A DNA stretch of 64,000 nucleotides from Kordiimonas marina (GTDB lineage: Bacteria > Pseudomonadota > Alphaproteobacteria > Sphingomonadales > Kordiimonadaceae). Shown piece after piece: positions 19,011 to 28,094 of the stretch. Within the stretch, counting starts at the first letter, position 1, and each line of letters starts with the position of its first letter. The position numbers were made by a program, and so were the translations under genes. The notes beneath the pieces were generated by a model. That model did not search any database and had not been told where the DNA came from. It saw nothing but the letters and a program-made list of their open reading frames with translations. Where the stretch lies: contig NZ_JAINDF010000003.1 of the NCBI RefSeq assembly GCF_023006325.1, forward strand, positions 310,001-374,000. Direction: 5' to 3'.

Positions 19011-21410
19011 CTATCCGAGAAGCGTCTTGACCTGCTCGGCAAGGTCCTTGAGCGAGAAAGGTTTCGGCAGGAAGGAAAAGTCATCGTCTTCCAGGTCTTT
19101 GCGGAACATGTCCTCGGCATACCCGGAGACGAAGATGACCGGAAGATCAGGCAGGCTTTTGCGGGCTTCCTTCACCAGGGTGGGGCCATCCATATTGGGC
19201 ATAACCACATCCGAGATCAGGAGGTCGATCGGCTCCTGACTGGTCATCAGGATCTCGAGCCCCGCCTCCCCCGAAGCCGCCTCCAGCACCTTGTAGCCCT
19301 TATTCACAAGCGCCCGGCTCGCGAACATGCGCACGGGGTCCTCATCCTCGACAATCAGGATCGTGCCTTTGCCTGTCAGGTCCCGGGCGGGGGCTTCGGG
19401 CTTCTGGTCCTCGGGCTTTTCATCCCCCTCGGACGCATGCGCCTTGAAGAACAACAGGAACGTGGTGCCCTTGCCGACCTGGCTTTCAACGAAGACGAAA
19501 CCGCCGGTCTGTTTGACGATGCCGTAAACGGTGGCGAGCCCCAGGCCGGTGCCCTGCCCCACTTCCTTGGTGGTGAAGAAGGGTTCGAAAATCTTGTTGA
19601 GGTTATCCTTCGGGATACCACAGCCGGAGTCTTCCACTTCCACCAGCACATAATCGTCCGGCACAATCACGTCATAGCGTTCCACCAGCGGATGGTCCGG
19701 CCCGATCATGCTGGTGCGGATCTCCAGCTTGCCGCCTGAGCCCATGGCGTCGCGTGCGTTGACGGCAAGGTTGATGATCACCTGTTCAAGCTGCCCCTGG
19801 TCGACCTTGATCGGCTTCAGGTTCCGGCCGTGCACGACCCTGAGCTCGATATTCTCACCGATCAGACGCCGGATGAGGTTCGAAAGCTCCGCCAGCACGT
19901 CCGTCATCATCAGCACCTTGGGGCGGAGCGTCTGCTGGCGCGAGAAGGCGAGAAGCTGCCGGACGAGGTTCGCCGCACGGTTGGCGTTCTGCTTGATCTG
20001 GATGATATCGGAGAAGGATTGGTCGCCCGCGTCGTGCCGCACCAGCAGCAGGTCGCAGAAACCGATGATGGCGGTCAGCAGGTTGTTGAAATCGTGCGCC
20101 ACACCACCGGCAAGCTGGCCGACAGCCTGCATCTTCTGGGCCTGAACGAACTGGCGTTCCAGGCTTTTTTCCTGCGTTGTATCAATAAGATACAGTATCG
20201 CGAACTGCTCTTCCCCCCGGGTGATCGAGGAGGAGAAAACCTGCCCTACCCGTTCTGGCTGGGTGTTATAGACCACATCCAAGGGGTGCGAGGCAGGTTT
20301 GCCGTCATAGGCAAAGGCGATCTGCTGGCTGAGACCATCCCGGTCATCGACCTTCACGAGCGTGAGTACGGAATCGCCGACCTTGATATTCTTGCCGGAA
20401 GGATGGCGCTTGAGCGGCTGGTTGAATTCCTGAACCATGCCTTCCCGGTCGACCACGGCGATCGCCACCGGCGCGGCATCGAAGATCGGGTCGATCAGGA
20501 ACTGGCGCTCTTCCGGCACCAGGCGGCCGCGGATCTGGTCGAGCCGACGGATAAACCGGTACCGGCCGATATCCCGATCCTTTTCCCGGGTCTTAAGCGG
20601 CATATCGATAACATCGACATCGAGCCGCTGCTTTTTGCCGACCAGTAACTGGGTTTGCCCGGCCTTGAGCTGGATACGCCGCGGCAGAGGCGCCTCAGGG
20701 TCAAGCTCCAGCCAATCCCTGAGGGTCTTGTTGATATACTGGATACGGCCGTTTGCATCCTCAAGCGAGATACCGCATTCAAGCCGTTCGAACAGCGGAT
20801 CGCCCCAATCCTCAATCAGCTGGCGCTCATTTTCCAGCCGTTCCACATCGGTCTCGGTGACAACCTGCCACATGGCATATTGGCCAACCCGCCGGCCGGA
20901 GATCGAGAATTCGGCAAGGTCCTGCCCCTCCCCAACGCCGCTCAGGCTCATTTTCCCGGTGCCCGACTGGCGAACCGAGGACACCAGGCGCTGCAAGGCA
21001 TGTTTGGATTCTTCGTCCCCCATCAGGCCAAGCAAACCGCCAGCCCGGCCGCGGACAAGCCGTTCGAACCCGCCATTAGACGCAACAGCCGTCCCGCTGA
21101 GGTCGGTGATCAGGAGCGCCCGACGCTCCAGCCCGACAAGGGCCTGCAACAGCTCCCTGTCCAGAAGCTCGCGCCGCCGGATCGGGTCGTCGAGGGTGGA
21201 AAGCGATTTGAGAAGCGTGAAAGCGGTCGCGACCAAAACGAGGCTGGCTGCGGCAAGCGCCCCATGAAGCCCCCAGATGATCGCTGCAAGAAAGCCTGCG
21301 CCGCCCGCGCCCAACAGCCCGGCAAGCGCCATTGCCATCAGGCGTAGCCCCGTCTTCGCTTCGCTTTCGATAAGCGCATCACGAAACGGTTGCGGCAGAC
21401 GACTTTCCAT
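19011..21410 (-). CDS. cckA: Cell-cycle hybrid histidine kinase CckA
   Basis: CckA is the membrane-bound hybrid kinase that phosphorylates or dephosphorylates CtrA and CpdR through ChpT. The 799-residue protein has two membrane segments within about 22-70, PAS-like sensor regions (about 95-400), an HisKA domain with the phosphorylated His439 in [14 protein letters not shown], an HATPase ([19 protein letters not shown] and [13 protein letters not shown]) and a C-terminal receiver with phospho-acceptor Asp734 in [12 protein letters not shown]. This domain order and the position directly after the fliQ-fliR-flhB block are typical of CckA in Alphaproteobacteria. Membrane topology suits polar localisation, which cannot be seen in sequence. 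Confidence 0.93.
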   Translation of the reverse strand: MESRLPQPFRDALIESEAKTGLRLMAMALAGLLGAGGAGFLAAIIWGLHGALAAASLVLVATAFTLLKSLSTLDDPIRRRELLDRELLQALVGLERRALLITDLSGTAVASNGGFERLVRGRAGGLLGLMGDEESKHALQRLVSSVRQSGTGKMSLSGVGEGQDLAEFSISGRRVGQYAMWQVVTETDVERLENERQLIEDWGDPLFERLECGISLEDANGRIQYINKTLRDWLELDPEAPLPRRIQLKAGQTQLLVGKKQRLDVDVIDMPLKTREKDRDIGRYRFIRRLDQIRGRLVPEERQFLIDPIFDAAPVAIAVVDREGMVQEFNQPLKRHPSGKNIKVGDSVLTLVKVDDRDGLSQQIAFAYDGKPASHPLDVVYNTQPERVGQVFSSSITRGEEQFAILYLIDTTQEKSLERQFVQAQKMQAVGQLAGGVAHDFNNLLTAIIGFCDLLLVRHDAGDQSFSDIIQIKQNANRAANLVRQLLAFSRQQTLRPKVLMMTDVLAELSNLIRRLIGENIELRVVHGRNLKPIKVDQGQLEQVIINLAVNARDAMGSGGKLEIRTSMIGPDHPLVERYDVIVPDDYVLVEVEDSGCGIPKDNLNKIFEPFFTTKEVGQGTGLGLATVYGIVKQTGGFVFVESQVGKGTTFLLFFKAHASEGDEKPEDQKPEAPARDLTGKGTILIVEDEDPVRMFASRALVNKGYKVLEAASGEAGLEILMTSQEPIDLLISDVVMPNMDGPTLVKEARKSLPDLPVIFVSGYAEDMFRKDLEDDDFSFLPKPFSLKDLAEQVKTLLG

Positions 21411-21467
21411 AAATTCCTACCCTTGTTTTGAGGAAGCTTAGCGGCCCCTTAAGCCCCTGAAAAGCTT

Positions 21468-22553
21468 TTATGCCGGCACTTTACCAAGGCCGGCCCGGCG
21501 CAGCTTCATGACGTAGCTGATAACCTCAGCCACAGCCTTATACTGTTCCGGCGGGATTTCCTCATCAATCTCGACACTGGCGTGCAGCGCGCGGGCCAGC
21601 GGCGGGTTTTCTACGATCGGCACATTATTTTCCTCGGCGATTTCCCGGATCTTGAAAGCGATACCGTCCATCCCTTTAGCAACCAGCTTCGGGACATCCA
21701 TCTCGCCATGCTTATATTCCAGCGCTACCGCATAGTGGGTCGGGTTGGTAATCACCACATCGGCATTGGGCACCGACGCCATCATGCGCTGACGGGCGCG
21801 TTCCATCCGGATTGAGCGGAGCCGCCCCTTGATCTTGGGGTCGCCCTCCGTCTGCTTATACTCATCCTTGACCTCTTGCTTGGTCATGCGGAGTTTCTTG
21901 ATGAACTGATATTTCTGATAGGCGTAATCGAGGCCCGCGATCACGGTCATCACCATGACCACCCCGAGAAGGAGCTTGATGCAGATGGTCTTGATCAGGT
22001 GCAAGGCGTCCGGCATTGACAGCAACATCACCGTATCGAGCCGGCCCCGTTCGGGATAGACGATAACGGCGATCACACTGGCCACCGTCACCAGCTTCGC
22101 GCTGATCTTGAAAAACTCGACACCCTTCTGCATGGAGAACATGCGCTTAGCCCCAGCCATGGGCGATATCTTTTTCAGGCTGGGTTTGACCTTTTCTAAC
22201 GAAAAGACCCCCTTGTGCTGGATACGGTTGGAGATGACCCCCGACACCATGAAAGCAAAAAGCGGGATGACGAGAACCAGCAGAACTTCCTGCAGAATAC
22301 CGATGAGCGGATGGAAAAGGCCACTCTGATCAATATCATAGGCGTTGAGCTTACCCAGATAGGCCTGGAACGGCACAGCGATATGAAGGGCGATATAGTC
22401 GCTTGTCGAGGCGACCAAAAGCGCAGCCGTGGCCAGCAGGAACCAGGTCTTGAGTTCCTGGCTTTGGGCGACTTCCCCTTTCTCCAGCGCGTCCTGAAGT
22501 TTTTTGGGGGTGGGTTCTTCAGTTTTTTGTGACTGGTCGTCGTCTTCTGCCAT
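21468..22553 (-). CDS. flhB: Flagellar export apparatus switch protein FlhB
   Basis: FlhB is part of the flagellar type III export gate and switches secretion from rod/hook to filament substrates. The 361-residue protein has the four-helix membrane part (about 30-215) and a cytosolic domain with the self-cleavage motif NPTH at 270-273, followed by the conserved GMDGIAFKIREIAEENNVPI and PPLARALH segments. It starts four bases after fliR ends and is the last flagellar gene of the minus-strand operon; cckA follows after 57 bp and may be partly co-transcribed. Confidence 0.97.
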   Translation of the reverse strand: MAEDDDQSQKTEEPTPKKLQDALEKGEVAQSQELKTWFLLATAALLVASTSDYIALHIAVPFQAYLGKLNAYDIDQSGLFHPLIGILQEVLLVLVIPLFAFMVSGVISNRIQHKGVFSLEKVKPSLKKISPMAGAKRMFSMQKGVEFFKISAKLVTVASVIAVIVYPERGRLDTVMLLSMPDALHLIKTICIKLLLGVVMVMTVIAGLDYAYQKYQFIKKLRMTKQEVKDEYKQTEGDPKIKGRLRSIRMERARQRMMASVPNADVVITNPTHYAVALEYKHGEMDVPKLVAKGMDGIAFKIREIAEENNVPIVENPPLARALHASVEIDEEIPPEQYKAVAEVISYVMKLRRAGLGKVPA

Positions 22554-22557
22554 GCTC

Positions 22558-23325
22558 TTACCCCACGAAGTCGACTAAGTGCTGACCGAAGCGGTCGAGG
22601 AACACGTTAATGATGGTGCCTAACAACATCATCATCAGCGCAAACCCGAAGAACAGGTTGACCGGCATCCCCACGAAGAACACCTGGAACCCCTGGATCA
22701 TGCGGGAAATAAGGCCAAGCCCGACATAATAGACAAAGCCATACACAATGAACGGCATGGCAAGCTGGACCCCGAGCATGAAAGCCCAGGAGACATAATG
22801 CACTGTCACGGTGGCGAAATCCGCATAGGGCACGGACATGCCCACCGGGAATTTCTGGTAGCTGTTGACCATGCCCATGATCAGAAGGTGATGCATGTTC
22901 GTCACCACAATCATGGTCACGGCCATGAGGGTCATGAAAGTAGAAATCAGCGCGCTTTGCGAGCCCTGGCTCGGGTCAAAGCTTTGCGCCGCGGACAAGC
23001 CTGTCGTGAAGGCGATCAACGAGCCTGCCGTGTGGGTGGCCGTCAAAAGGATGCGGGTAACCAGCCCCATCATCAGCCCGATCGTAAGCTCACGGATAAA
23101 AAGCGCCGCCAGTTCTATGACACTGGCCGGCATCGGCGGCAGGATATTCTTGATTGTGGGGTAAATGACCAGGGACAGCGCAAGGGCGAAGGCCACGCGC
23201 GTACGCCGCGGCACCGAATGGTCCCCCAGGACGGGCATGACCATGACAAGGGCCGCCAATCTTACTGTAATCAGCAGAAAGCCAAAGGCCTCGGCAGGGA
23301 GAATCCGCCCAAGCACGCCGCTCAC
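22558..23325 (-). CDS. fliR: Flagellar export gate protein FliR
   Basis: FliR is one of the core membrane proteins of the flagellar export gate, packing with FliP and FliQ. The 255-residue protein is almost entirely hydrophobic with six predicted membrane segments and ends in a short charged tail; FTTGLSAAQSFDPSQGSQ and the FFVGMPVNLFFGFALMMM segment are typical. Its start overlaps the fliQ stop by four bases (ATGA), giving coupled translation in the order fliQ-fliR-flhB. Confidence 0.95.
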   Translation of the reverse strand: MSGVLGRILPAEAFGFLLITVRLAALVMVMPVLGDHSVPRRTRVAFALALSLVIYPTIKNILPPMPASVIELAALFIRELTIGLMMGLVTRILLTATHTAGSLIAFTTGLSAAQSFDPSQGSQSALISTFMTLMAVTMIVVTNMHHLLIMGMVNSYQKFPVGMSVPYADFATVTVHYVSWAFMLGVQLAMPFIVYGFVYYVGLGLISRMIQGFQVFFVGMPVNLFFGFALMMMLLGTIINVFLDRFGQHLVDFVG

Positions 23326-23588
23326 CCGCCGCTGATGATGTGCTCGCTAATTCGTCCCATGAACGCACTCAGGATACGGCCCATATAAGGAAGCGAAAAC
23401 AGAAGCATCGTGAAAATAGCCAGGATTTTCGGCACAAAGGTCAGGGTCATTTCCTGCAATTGCGTAATCGCCTGGAAAAAAGCGATCACAAGGCCCACGA
23501 CCATGCCGACCGCCATGATTGGCCCGCACACGAGCAACATGGTCTGCACGGCATCGCGTCCTACTTCTAGAACTTCCGGGCCTGTCAT
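23322..23588 (-). CDS. fliQ: Flagellar export gate protein FliQ
   Basis: FliQ is a small two-helix membrane protein of the export gate. The 88-residue product has the family length and motifs: a first helix VQTMLLVCGPIMAVGMVVGL, then AFFQAITQLQEMTLTFVPK, which is strongly conserved in FliQ/SctS, and a second helix. It overlaps fliR by ATGA and lies 26 bases downstream of fliE. Confidence 0.96.
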   Translation of the reverse strand: MTGPEVLEVGRDAVQTMLLVCGPIMAVGMVVGLVIAFFQAITQLQEMTLTFVPKILAIFTMLLFSLPYMGRILSAFMGRISEHIISGG

Positions 23589-23614
23589 AGAACGTCCCCC
23601 AACCGAAACACGGG

Positions 23615-23938
23615 TTAGATCGGCATCTTGAGGATGTCGTTATAAGCGCTGATAACCTTGTCGCGAACACTGACGACGGTCTGGACGACCATCTCGGCAT
23701 TGGAAACGGCCGTTACCACATCGACCATGTCGGCCTTATCGGTGAGGGCCCTGGCACCCGTCAATTCAGACGTGGCGGTTGCTTTGGTCACATCCCCCAT
23801 CGCATCTTCGATCAGCGACGAGAAAGCCGAGCCTTCACCCTTGCCATCCACACCCTCACGCGGGGCTGCGCCGCCTTTGTCGAGCTGGCGCGTCGCCTGG
23901 GAATATGCGTTTACGGCATCAAGTTGTTTTACGTTCAT
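23615..23938 (-). CDS. fliE: Flagellar hook-basal body protein FliE
   Basis: FliE links the MS ring/export gate to the proximal rod. The 107-residue protein has a variable N-terminal half and the conserved C-terminal helix (MVDVVTAVSNAEMVVQTVVSVRDKVISAY) that ends with DILKMPI, the usual FliE terminus. It follows flgC after 11 bases in the flgB-flgC-fliE-fliQ-fliR-flhB operon. Confidence 0.95.
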   Translation of the reverse strand: MNVKQLDAVNAYSQATRQLDKGGAAPREGVDGKGEGSAFSSLIEDAMGDVTKATATSELTGARALTDKADMVDVVTAVSNAEMVVQTVVSVRDKVISAYNDILKMPI

Positions 23939-23949
23939 CTAACCCCCTC

Positions 23950-24357
23950 CTAGCGCAACAGATCGAGCGTCATGGTCATCATGCGCCGCGATGCTTCAAG
24001 AGCGTTCAGGTTGGATTGATAGCTCCGCTGGGCCTGGCGCATATCCATAATCTCGATAAGACCATTGACGTTGGAGGTCTTGATATAGCCTGAGGCATCG
24101 GCCGCCGGGTTACCGGGGTCATACTTCTTGCCGAAGGCTTTCTTGTCATACTGGATGCCGGTCGCCTTGACGACATTGACCCTATCCGCCCGGTCAAGCT
24201 CGTTCTGGAAGGTCACGATCTTGCGGCGATAGGGGTCTGCGCCCGGTTCGGTTGCAACGGAATCCTGGTTGGCGATGTTTTCGGAAATCACCCGCATCCG
24301 CACGGATTGCGCCCGAAGGCCCGCCGCGGATGCGATCATCGCTTTTTGAAGGTCCAT
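23950..24357 (-). CDS. flgC: Flagellar proximal rod protein FlgC
   Basis: FlgC is a rod subunit exported through the flagellar apparatus. The 135-residue protein has the rod-family N-terminal helix with the ANQDS signature (VISENIANQDSVAT, a form of ANxxT/S), the substrate-like GYIKTSNVNGLIEIMDM segment and the C-terminal helix beginning RSYQSNLNALEASRRMM. Length is normal. It lies between flgB (47 bp upstream) and fliE. Confidence 0.95.
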   Translation of the reverse strand: MDLQKAMIASAAGLRAQSVRMRVISENIANQDSVATEPGADPYRRKIVTFQNELDRADRVNVVKATGIQYDKKAFGKKYDPGNPAADASGYIKTSNVNGLIEIMDMRQAQRSYQSNLNALEASRRMMTMTLDLLR

Positions 24358-24404
24358 GTGCCTGTTCCTTTACGCTGGCTCAAGCCGGCGGGTTAGCAAT
24401 TCTA

Positions 24405-24833
24405 CTAGCCGCCTCGTCCGAGGGCTATCTTCAACAGCCCCATATTCTTTTTATAAAGATTGACCGCAACACCATATTTCATCTGGTTGTCGGCCACTTT
24501 CATCATCTGCTCTTCAAGAACGACAGTGTTCCCGGTCGGCGATTCGTCCTCAATTTTGCTTTGAATAACATGGGAGTCACCGGCCATACCGCCATTCAGG
24601 GACATGTGTCCCGGCTCGGTCACCCTAAGCGCGACATGGGATACTGACCCCTTGCTGCTGCTACCGGAAAGGTTATCCACAAGGCCGGAAAAGTCCTGCT
24701 TTGACAGTTCTTTGGCCTTATAGCCGGGCGTATCTGCGTTCGCCACGTTCTCGCTGAGAACGGTCTGGTTCTGGTTCAACCACCGCATACGCTGCCTGAG
24801 CGCTGCCATAATCGGAATATTGTTAAAATCCAT
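24405..24833 (-). CDS. flgB: Flagellar proximal rod protein FlgB
   Basis: FlgB is the other proximal rod subunit. The 142-residue protein shows LSENVANADTPGYKAKEL, the rod/hook N-terminal signature, and a C-terminal helix (MMKVADNQMKYGVAVNLYKK). The frame is open nine codons upstream, but MDFNNIPIMAAL with AGGACAGGCAGG ahead of it fits the family start, so I use 24833. It is the first gene of the minus-strand flagellar operon and faces the FlhB-like gene across about 140 bp that must hold both promoters. Confidence 0.94.
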   Translation of the reverse strand: MDFNNIPIMAALRQRMRWLNQNQTVLSENVANADTPGYKAKELSKQDFSGLVDNLSGSSSKGSVSHVALRVTEPGHMSLNGGMAGDSHVIQSKIEDESPTGNTVVLEEQMMKVADNQMKYGVAVNLYKKNMGLLKIALGRGG

Positions 24834-24976
24834 TGGCCTGCCTGTCCTGGGACCTATCACAACCTTTTCGCACGAACCATAACATGACCCGAATCAGGTT
24901 AACAAGTTGCAAACATAAAACGTTTTTCCAAACACGAACATGGCGCCACTTGCAATTTCGGATCAACTGTCGCTCA

Positions 24977-25378
24977 ATGGTCGCCATGAATGACACCAAC
25001 GACATCCCTACCCCAACAACCAAGGCGGTTGCCGTCAAGCGTGGAGCAGACTCCGACACGCCGCGCATTACCGCCAAGGGGCATGGGTATGTTGCCGAGA
25101 AAATCCTCGACATCGCATTCGCCGAAGGCGTGAAAGTTCGTCAGGACAAGGACCTGACAGACCTTCTGGACGCCTTCGAGGTCGAAAGCCCCGTGCCCCT
25201 GGAAGCCCTCCAAGCGGTATCGATGATCCTCGAACGCGTCTATAACGAGAACAGCAAGATGGAAGCTGCGGCCGGTTCTGAGGACCAGACCAAGCAGTAT
25301 GGAACCACGGGTAGACCTCCGCTCACAACCCCTCTTGCCAAGCCTTCCCCGGAGGACGGAAACAGCAATGATCAGTGA
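24977..25378 (+). CDS. Free-standing FlhB cytoplasmic-domain homolog (FhlB/FlhX-like)
   Basis: A 133-residue cytosolic protein matching the C-terminal half of the FlhB switch domain: AKGHGYVAEKILDIAFAEGV aligns with the AKGMDGIAFKIREIAEENNV region of the FlhB in this window, and VPLEALQAVSMILERVY with its last helix. It has no membrane part and no NPTH cleavage motif. Small proteins of this kind (FhlB, FlhX, YlqH) occur with flagellar genes in several phyla; in Salmonella-type systems they can substitute for the FlhB C-terminal fragment. ATG at 24977 or 24986 are both possible. It overlaps fliO by 11 bp. Confidence 0.75.
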   Translation: MVAMNDTNDIPTPTTKAVAVKRGADSDTPRITAKGHGYVAEKILDIAFAEGVKVRQDKDLTDLLDAFEVESPVPLEALQAVSMILERVYNENSKMEAAAGSEDQTKQYGTTGRPPLTTPLAKPSPEDGNSNDQ

Positions 25379-25718
25379 TATTTTCAACGCCATTGCCGCT
25401 TTGGCCTTCGTCCTTGCGCTGATGGGTTTCCTCGTCTGGATGCTGAAACGGAGCGGCCTTGTCCCCGGCCAAACACCCAGGCTGGCAAAAGGTGCGAAGA
25501 AACAAATCACCATCCTTGAAACCCGGGCACTCGATGCCCGCAACAGACTTGTCATTGTGCGCTGGCGCGGGCACGAGTATCTTCTCGGCAGCGGCGCGAA
25601 CGGCGTTACCATGATCGGAACCGAAGAGAGTGACTTTGAAAAACTGCTCGACACAGGAGATGGGGCCAATGACGCCCCGAAAAGCCCTAACAAGGATGAT
25701 GGCGATGCAACTGCCTAG
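25368..25718 (+). CDS. fliO: Flagellar biosynthetic protein FliO
   Basis: FliO is a single-pass membrane protein that helps assemble the FliP pentamer of the export gate. The 116-residue product has one membrane segment at about 7-25 (AIAALAFVLALMGFLVWML), then the FliO domain with ITILETRALDARNRLVIVRW and HEYLLGSGANGVTMI. CCGGAGGACGG precedes the ATG at 25368, which sits inside the end of the preceding gene; fliP begins within its 3' end. The order FhlB-like, fliO, fliP supports the assignment. Confidence 0.9.
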   Translation: MISDIFNAIAALAFVLALMGFLVWMLKRSGLVPGQTPRLAKGAKKQITILETRALDARNRLVIVRWRGHEYLLGSGANGVTMIGTEESDFEKLLDTGDGANDAPKSPNKDDGDATA

Positions 25719-26505
25719 CTTGCGGTTCCACAAGAAGCTCGTCCTCAGGACCTTTTTCCTGCTGCTGCCGGTGTTCCTCGCGTTCGTGATCGCCGGCACC
25801 GGCTCTGCGATGGCCCAGTCGCTCAATCTCGACCTCGGCCAGGGCAGCACGCTTTCCGGCCGTGTGGTCCAGACAATCCTGCTGCTGACCGTCCTCAGCC
25901 TCGCCCCGAGCATTCTGGTGATGATGACCAGCTTCACCCGGATGGTGATCGTCTTCTCCTTGCTCAGAAGTGCGATGGGCACGCAGCAGACGCCGCCGAA
26001 CATCGTGCTGATCTCCCTGTCGCTGTTCCTGACCGCCTATGTGATGTCGCCGACACTCACGCAAGCCTGGCATGACGGCGTCCAGCCGCTCATCAACCAG
26101 GAAATCGACCAGAACGAAGCGTATGAGCGCGCGTCCGTGCCGTTCCGCAACTTCATGCTGGCGCAGGTGCGCGACAAGGACCTGGAACTGTTCATCAATC
26201 TTGCGGGCAACAGCAAGGACGTCACCCCGGCCACGGTGCCGATGACCACCCTCGTCCCCGCCTTCATGATCAGCGAACTCAGGCGCGCGTTCGAGATCGG
26301 CTTCCTGCTTTACGTGCCGTTCATCGTGATCGACATGGTCGTCGCCTCCATCCTGATGTCGATGGGCATGATGATGCTGCCGCCGGTCATGATCGCCATG
26401 CCGTTCAAGCTGATTTTCTTCGTGCTGGTGGATGGCTGGAACCTGGTTGCAGGCTCGCTGGTGCAAAGCTTCGGCACGGCGCCGCCACCGGGTGTCGGTG
26501 GCTGA
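25669..26505 (+). CDS. fliP: Flagellar export gate protein FliP
   Basis: FliP forms the core of the export channel. The 278-residue protein has a cleavable signal peptide (LVLRTFFLLLPVFLAFVIAG ... AMAQS), then LAPSILVMMTSFTRMVIVFS, the central soluble region and two C-terminal membrane segments around FEIGFLLYVPFIVIDMVVAS and MMMLPPVMIAMPFKLIFF, all strongly conserved in FliP/SctR. I take the ATG at 25669, eight bases after AGGAGA; it overlaps fliO by 50 bp in another frame. An upstream ATG at 25660 is too close to the ribosome site. Confidence 0.95.
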   Translation: MTPRKALTRMMAMQLPSLRFHKKLVLRTFFLLLPVFLAFVIAGTGSAMAQSLNLDLGQGSTLSGRVVQTILLLTVLSLAPSILVMMTSFTRMVIVFSLLRSAMGTQQTPPNIVLISLSLFLTAYVMSPTLTQAWHDGVQPLINQEIDQNEAYERASVPFRNFMLAQVRDKDLELFINLAGNSKDVTPATVPMTTLVPAFMISELRRAFEIGFLLYVPFIVIDMVVASILMSMGMMMLPPVMIAMPFKLIFFVLVDGWNLVAGSLVQSFGTAPPPGVGG

Positions 26506-26519
26506 CGCCTGTTTTTTCC

Positions 26520-27599
26520 TCAATAGCCGGAAACTTTGAGCCGCACGATCTGCGGCGCGTCAAGGCTGCCGAGATAGAGCGTATCCCCAACCTGCGTGGC
26601 TGAGGTGATCATATAGACCGGATTGCCGTCACCGTCGTGGAACACCTCTTTCACCCGGCCCTGTTCATCAAGGGCGACGACGATGCCTTCCTTGATCGCC
26701 GAGGGCTGCATCCACACAGGCAGCTTGGAAATGACTTTCTTGAGCCAGGGCTTGGGATGGGCATCATCCATCACCGGGTTGCGCGGGGACGGGATGGCGA
26801 GCCAGAAGGTGCCATGGCCGTTCGAGGAAATACCGTCCGGGAAGCCCGGCAGGTTATCGGCGAATATATCGTGCGTCCCCGCCTTGTCGCCCTTCAGCCA
26901 ATAGCGGCTGACCCGGTAGCGCCCGGTTTCATTGACCAGAACGAAGCTCTCATCCGCCGAGAGCGCAACACCGTTGGCGAAATAAAGCCCATCCAGCAGC
27001 TTGGTGGCCACCCCGGTTGCGGGATCATAGACCAGAAGCCGGCCATGGCCGCGCGCTTCCAGAAGATCGAGCCGGTAATCCGGCTGGCTGTAGGTGTCGC
27101 TGGCATCGGAAAAATAAATCTTGCCGTCCGAGGCGATGGCCAGGTCATCGGTGAAGCGGAACGGGCGGCCGCCCTCGCCCGCGCTCAAAACCGTTGCCTT
27201 TCCGTCCGGCGCCACACTGAGAAGGCCCTTATAAGCGTCACAGACGATCAGGTTGCCGGCAGCATCGAATGCCATGCCAAGCGGGCGTCCGCCCTGGATG
27301 GTGGCGAAGGTTTCCTGCGTGCCGTCCTTGAGGATACGAATGATCCGGCCATCCTGCAGCCCGCCATAGATGCGGCCATCATTATCGAGCGCAACGGTTT
27401 CCGGCCCCGTGCCATCCTTGATTTTGATGACCTCGGCCTTCTCCAGCTTGTCATTGGGGGCGAAAACACCGACAAACCCCGCGGATTTAGGCGGCGTCCA
27501 GGCCACTGGGTCTATCTTCGCAGGCGCAAGCCACAGCCAGGCGCCAAACAGCACAATGACAGCCAGCGCAAGCGCCAGCAGACGTTTCAGCCAAACCAT
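26520..27599 (-). CDS. SMP-30/gluconolactonase- or strictosidine-synthase-like beta-propeller protein
   Basis: A 359-residue protein with an N-terminal membrane anchor or uncleaved signal (WLKRLLALALAVIVLFGAWL) and a six-bladed beta propeller. Recognisable pieces are GPETVALDNDGRIYGGLQDG, RPLGMAFDAAGNLIVCDAYK, DLAIASDGKIYFSDASDTYS, FANGVALSADESFVLVNETG and DGISSNGHGTFWLAIPSPRN, the pattern of the SMP-30/strictosidine-synthase-like group, whose bacterial members are usually calcium-dependent lactonases. It would face the periplasm. The frame runs 52 codons further up into the VOC gene, but the ATG at 27599, one base beyond the VOC stop, matches the family. It is the last gene of the four-gene operon. 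Confidence 0.82.
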   Translation of the reverse strand: MVWLKRLLALALAVIVLFGAWLWLAPAKIDPVAWTPPKSAGFVGVFAPNDKLEKAEVIKIKDGTGPETVALDNDGRIYGGLQDGRIIRILKDGTQETFATIQGGRPLGMAFDAAGNLIVCDAYKGLLSVAPDGKATVLSAGEGGRPFRFTDDLAIASDGKIYFSDASDTYSQPDYRLDLLEARGHGRLLVYDPATGVATKLLDGLYFANGVALSADESFVLVNETGRYRVSRYWLKGDKAGTHDIFADNLPGFPDGISSNGHGTFWLAIPSPRNPVMDDAHPKPWLKKVISKLPVWMQPSAIKEGIVVALDEQGRVKEVFHDGDGNPVYMITSATQVGDTLYLGSLDAPQIVRLKVSGY

Positions 27600-27600
27600 C

Positions 27601-28071
27601 TTATTCCCCCTTCTCTTCGCTTCCCCATTCGATACCCGGCTCATGGTCGGGCTCATGGATTGGCGGTTCACCCTTTTGTTCCCACAGTTCGATCTTGGTA
27701 CCTTCCGGGTCCATGATCCAGGCGAAACGCCCGTAATCATATTCCTCGACCTCACCGATCTGCTCCACGCCCGCGGCCTGCAGCCGTTTCAGGAGCGCAT
27801 CAAGCCCCCGAACCCGCAGGTTGATCATGTAATCCTTGCCGGAGGGGCGGAAATAGTCGCTGTCCTTACGGAACGGCCCCCAAACCAGATAGCCTGCCTT
27901 CTTGGGGTCGTCATCTTCGCGGAACAGGAAGCTGGCACCGATCCCGTCATAGGGAAAGCCCAGCTTCTTCTGATACCAGCTGGCAAGGGCTTCGCGGTCC
28001 CGGCATTTGAAAAATATGCCGCCCACGCCGGTGACGATGCCGTCTTTTTCCGCCCGATCGTTTTCCGCCAT
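27601..28071 (-). CDS. VOC (glyoxalase/dioxygenase) superfamily protein
   Basis: A 156-residue vicinal-oxygen-chelate protein with paired beta-alpha-beta-beta-beta units: GVGGIFFKCRDREALASWYQKKLGFP begins the first, and DYMINLRVRGLDALLKRLQAAG and RFAWIMDPEGTKIELWE form the second, ending with the usual metal-ligand Glu (IELWE). An acidic tail follows (PDHEPGIEWGSEEKGE). VOC proteins include glyoxalases, dioxygenases and antibiotic-binding proteins; which one this is cannot be told. It sits between the deacylase (23 bp) and the lactonase-like gene (1 bp) in one operon. Confidence 0.85.
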   Translation of the reverse strand: MAENDRAEKDGIVTGVGGIFFKCRDREALASWYQKKLGFPYDGIGASFLFREDDDPKKAGYLVWGPFRKDSDYFRPSGKDYMINLRVRGLDALLKRLQAAGVEQIGEVEEYDYGRFAWIMDPEGTKIELWEQKGEPPIHEPDHEPGIEWGSEEKGE

Positions 28072-28094
28072 GTCTCTCCCCCTTACACCATGGG

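Noticed and set aside
24899-24914. CtrA-like site TTAACAAGTTGCAAAC in the flagellar divergent spacer
   Set aside because: Only one TTAA half is present; the other half is CAAA. Too weak to list, although CtrA control of this operon would be expected.
24941-24954. Sigma-54-like TGGCGCCACTTGCA between flgB and the FlhB-like gene
   Set aside because: The GG and GC elements are two bases too close together for a -24/-12 promoter.
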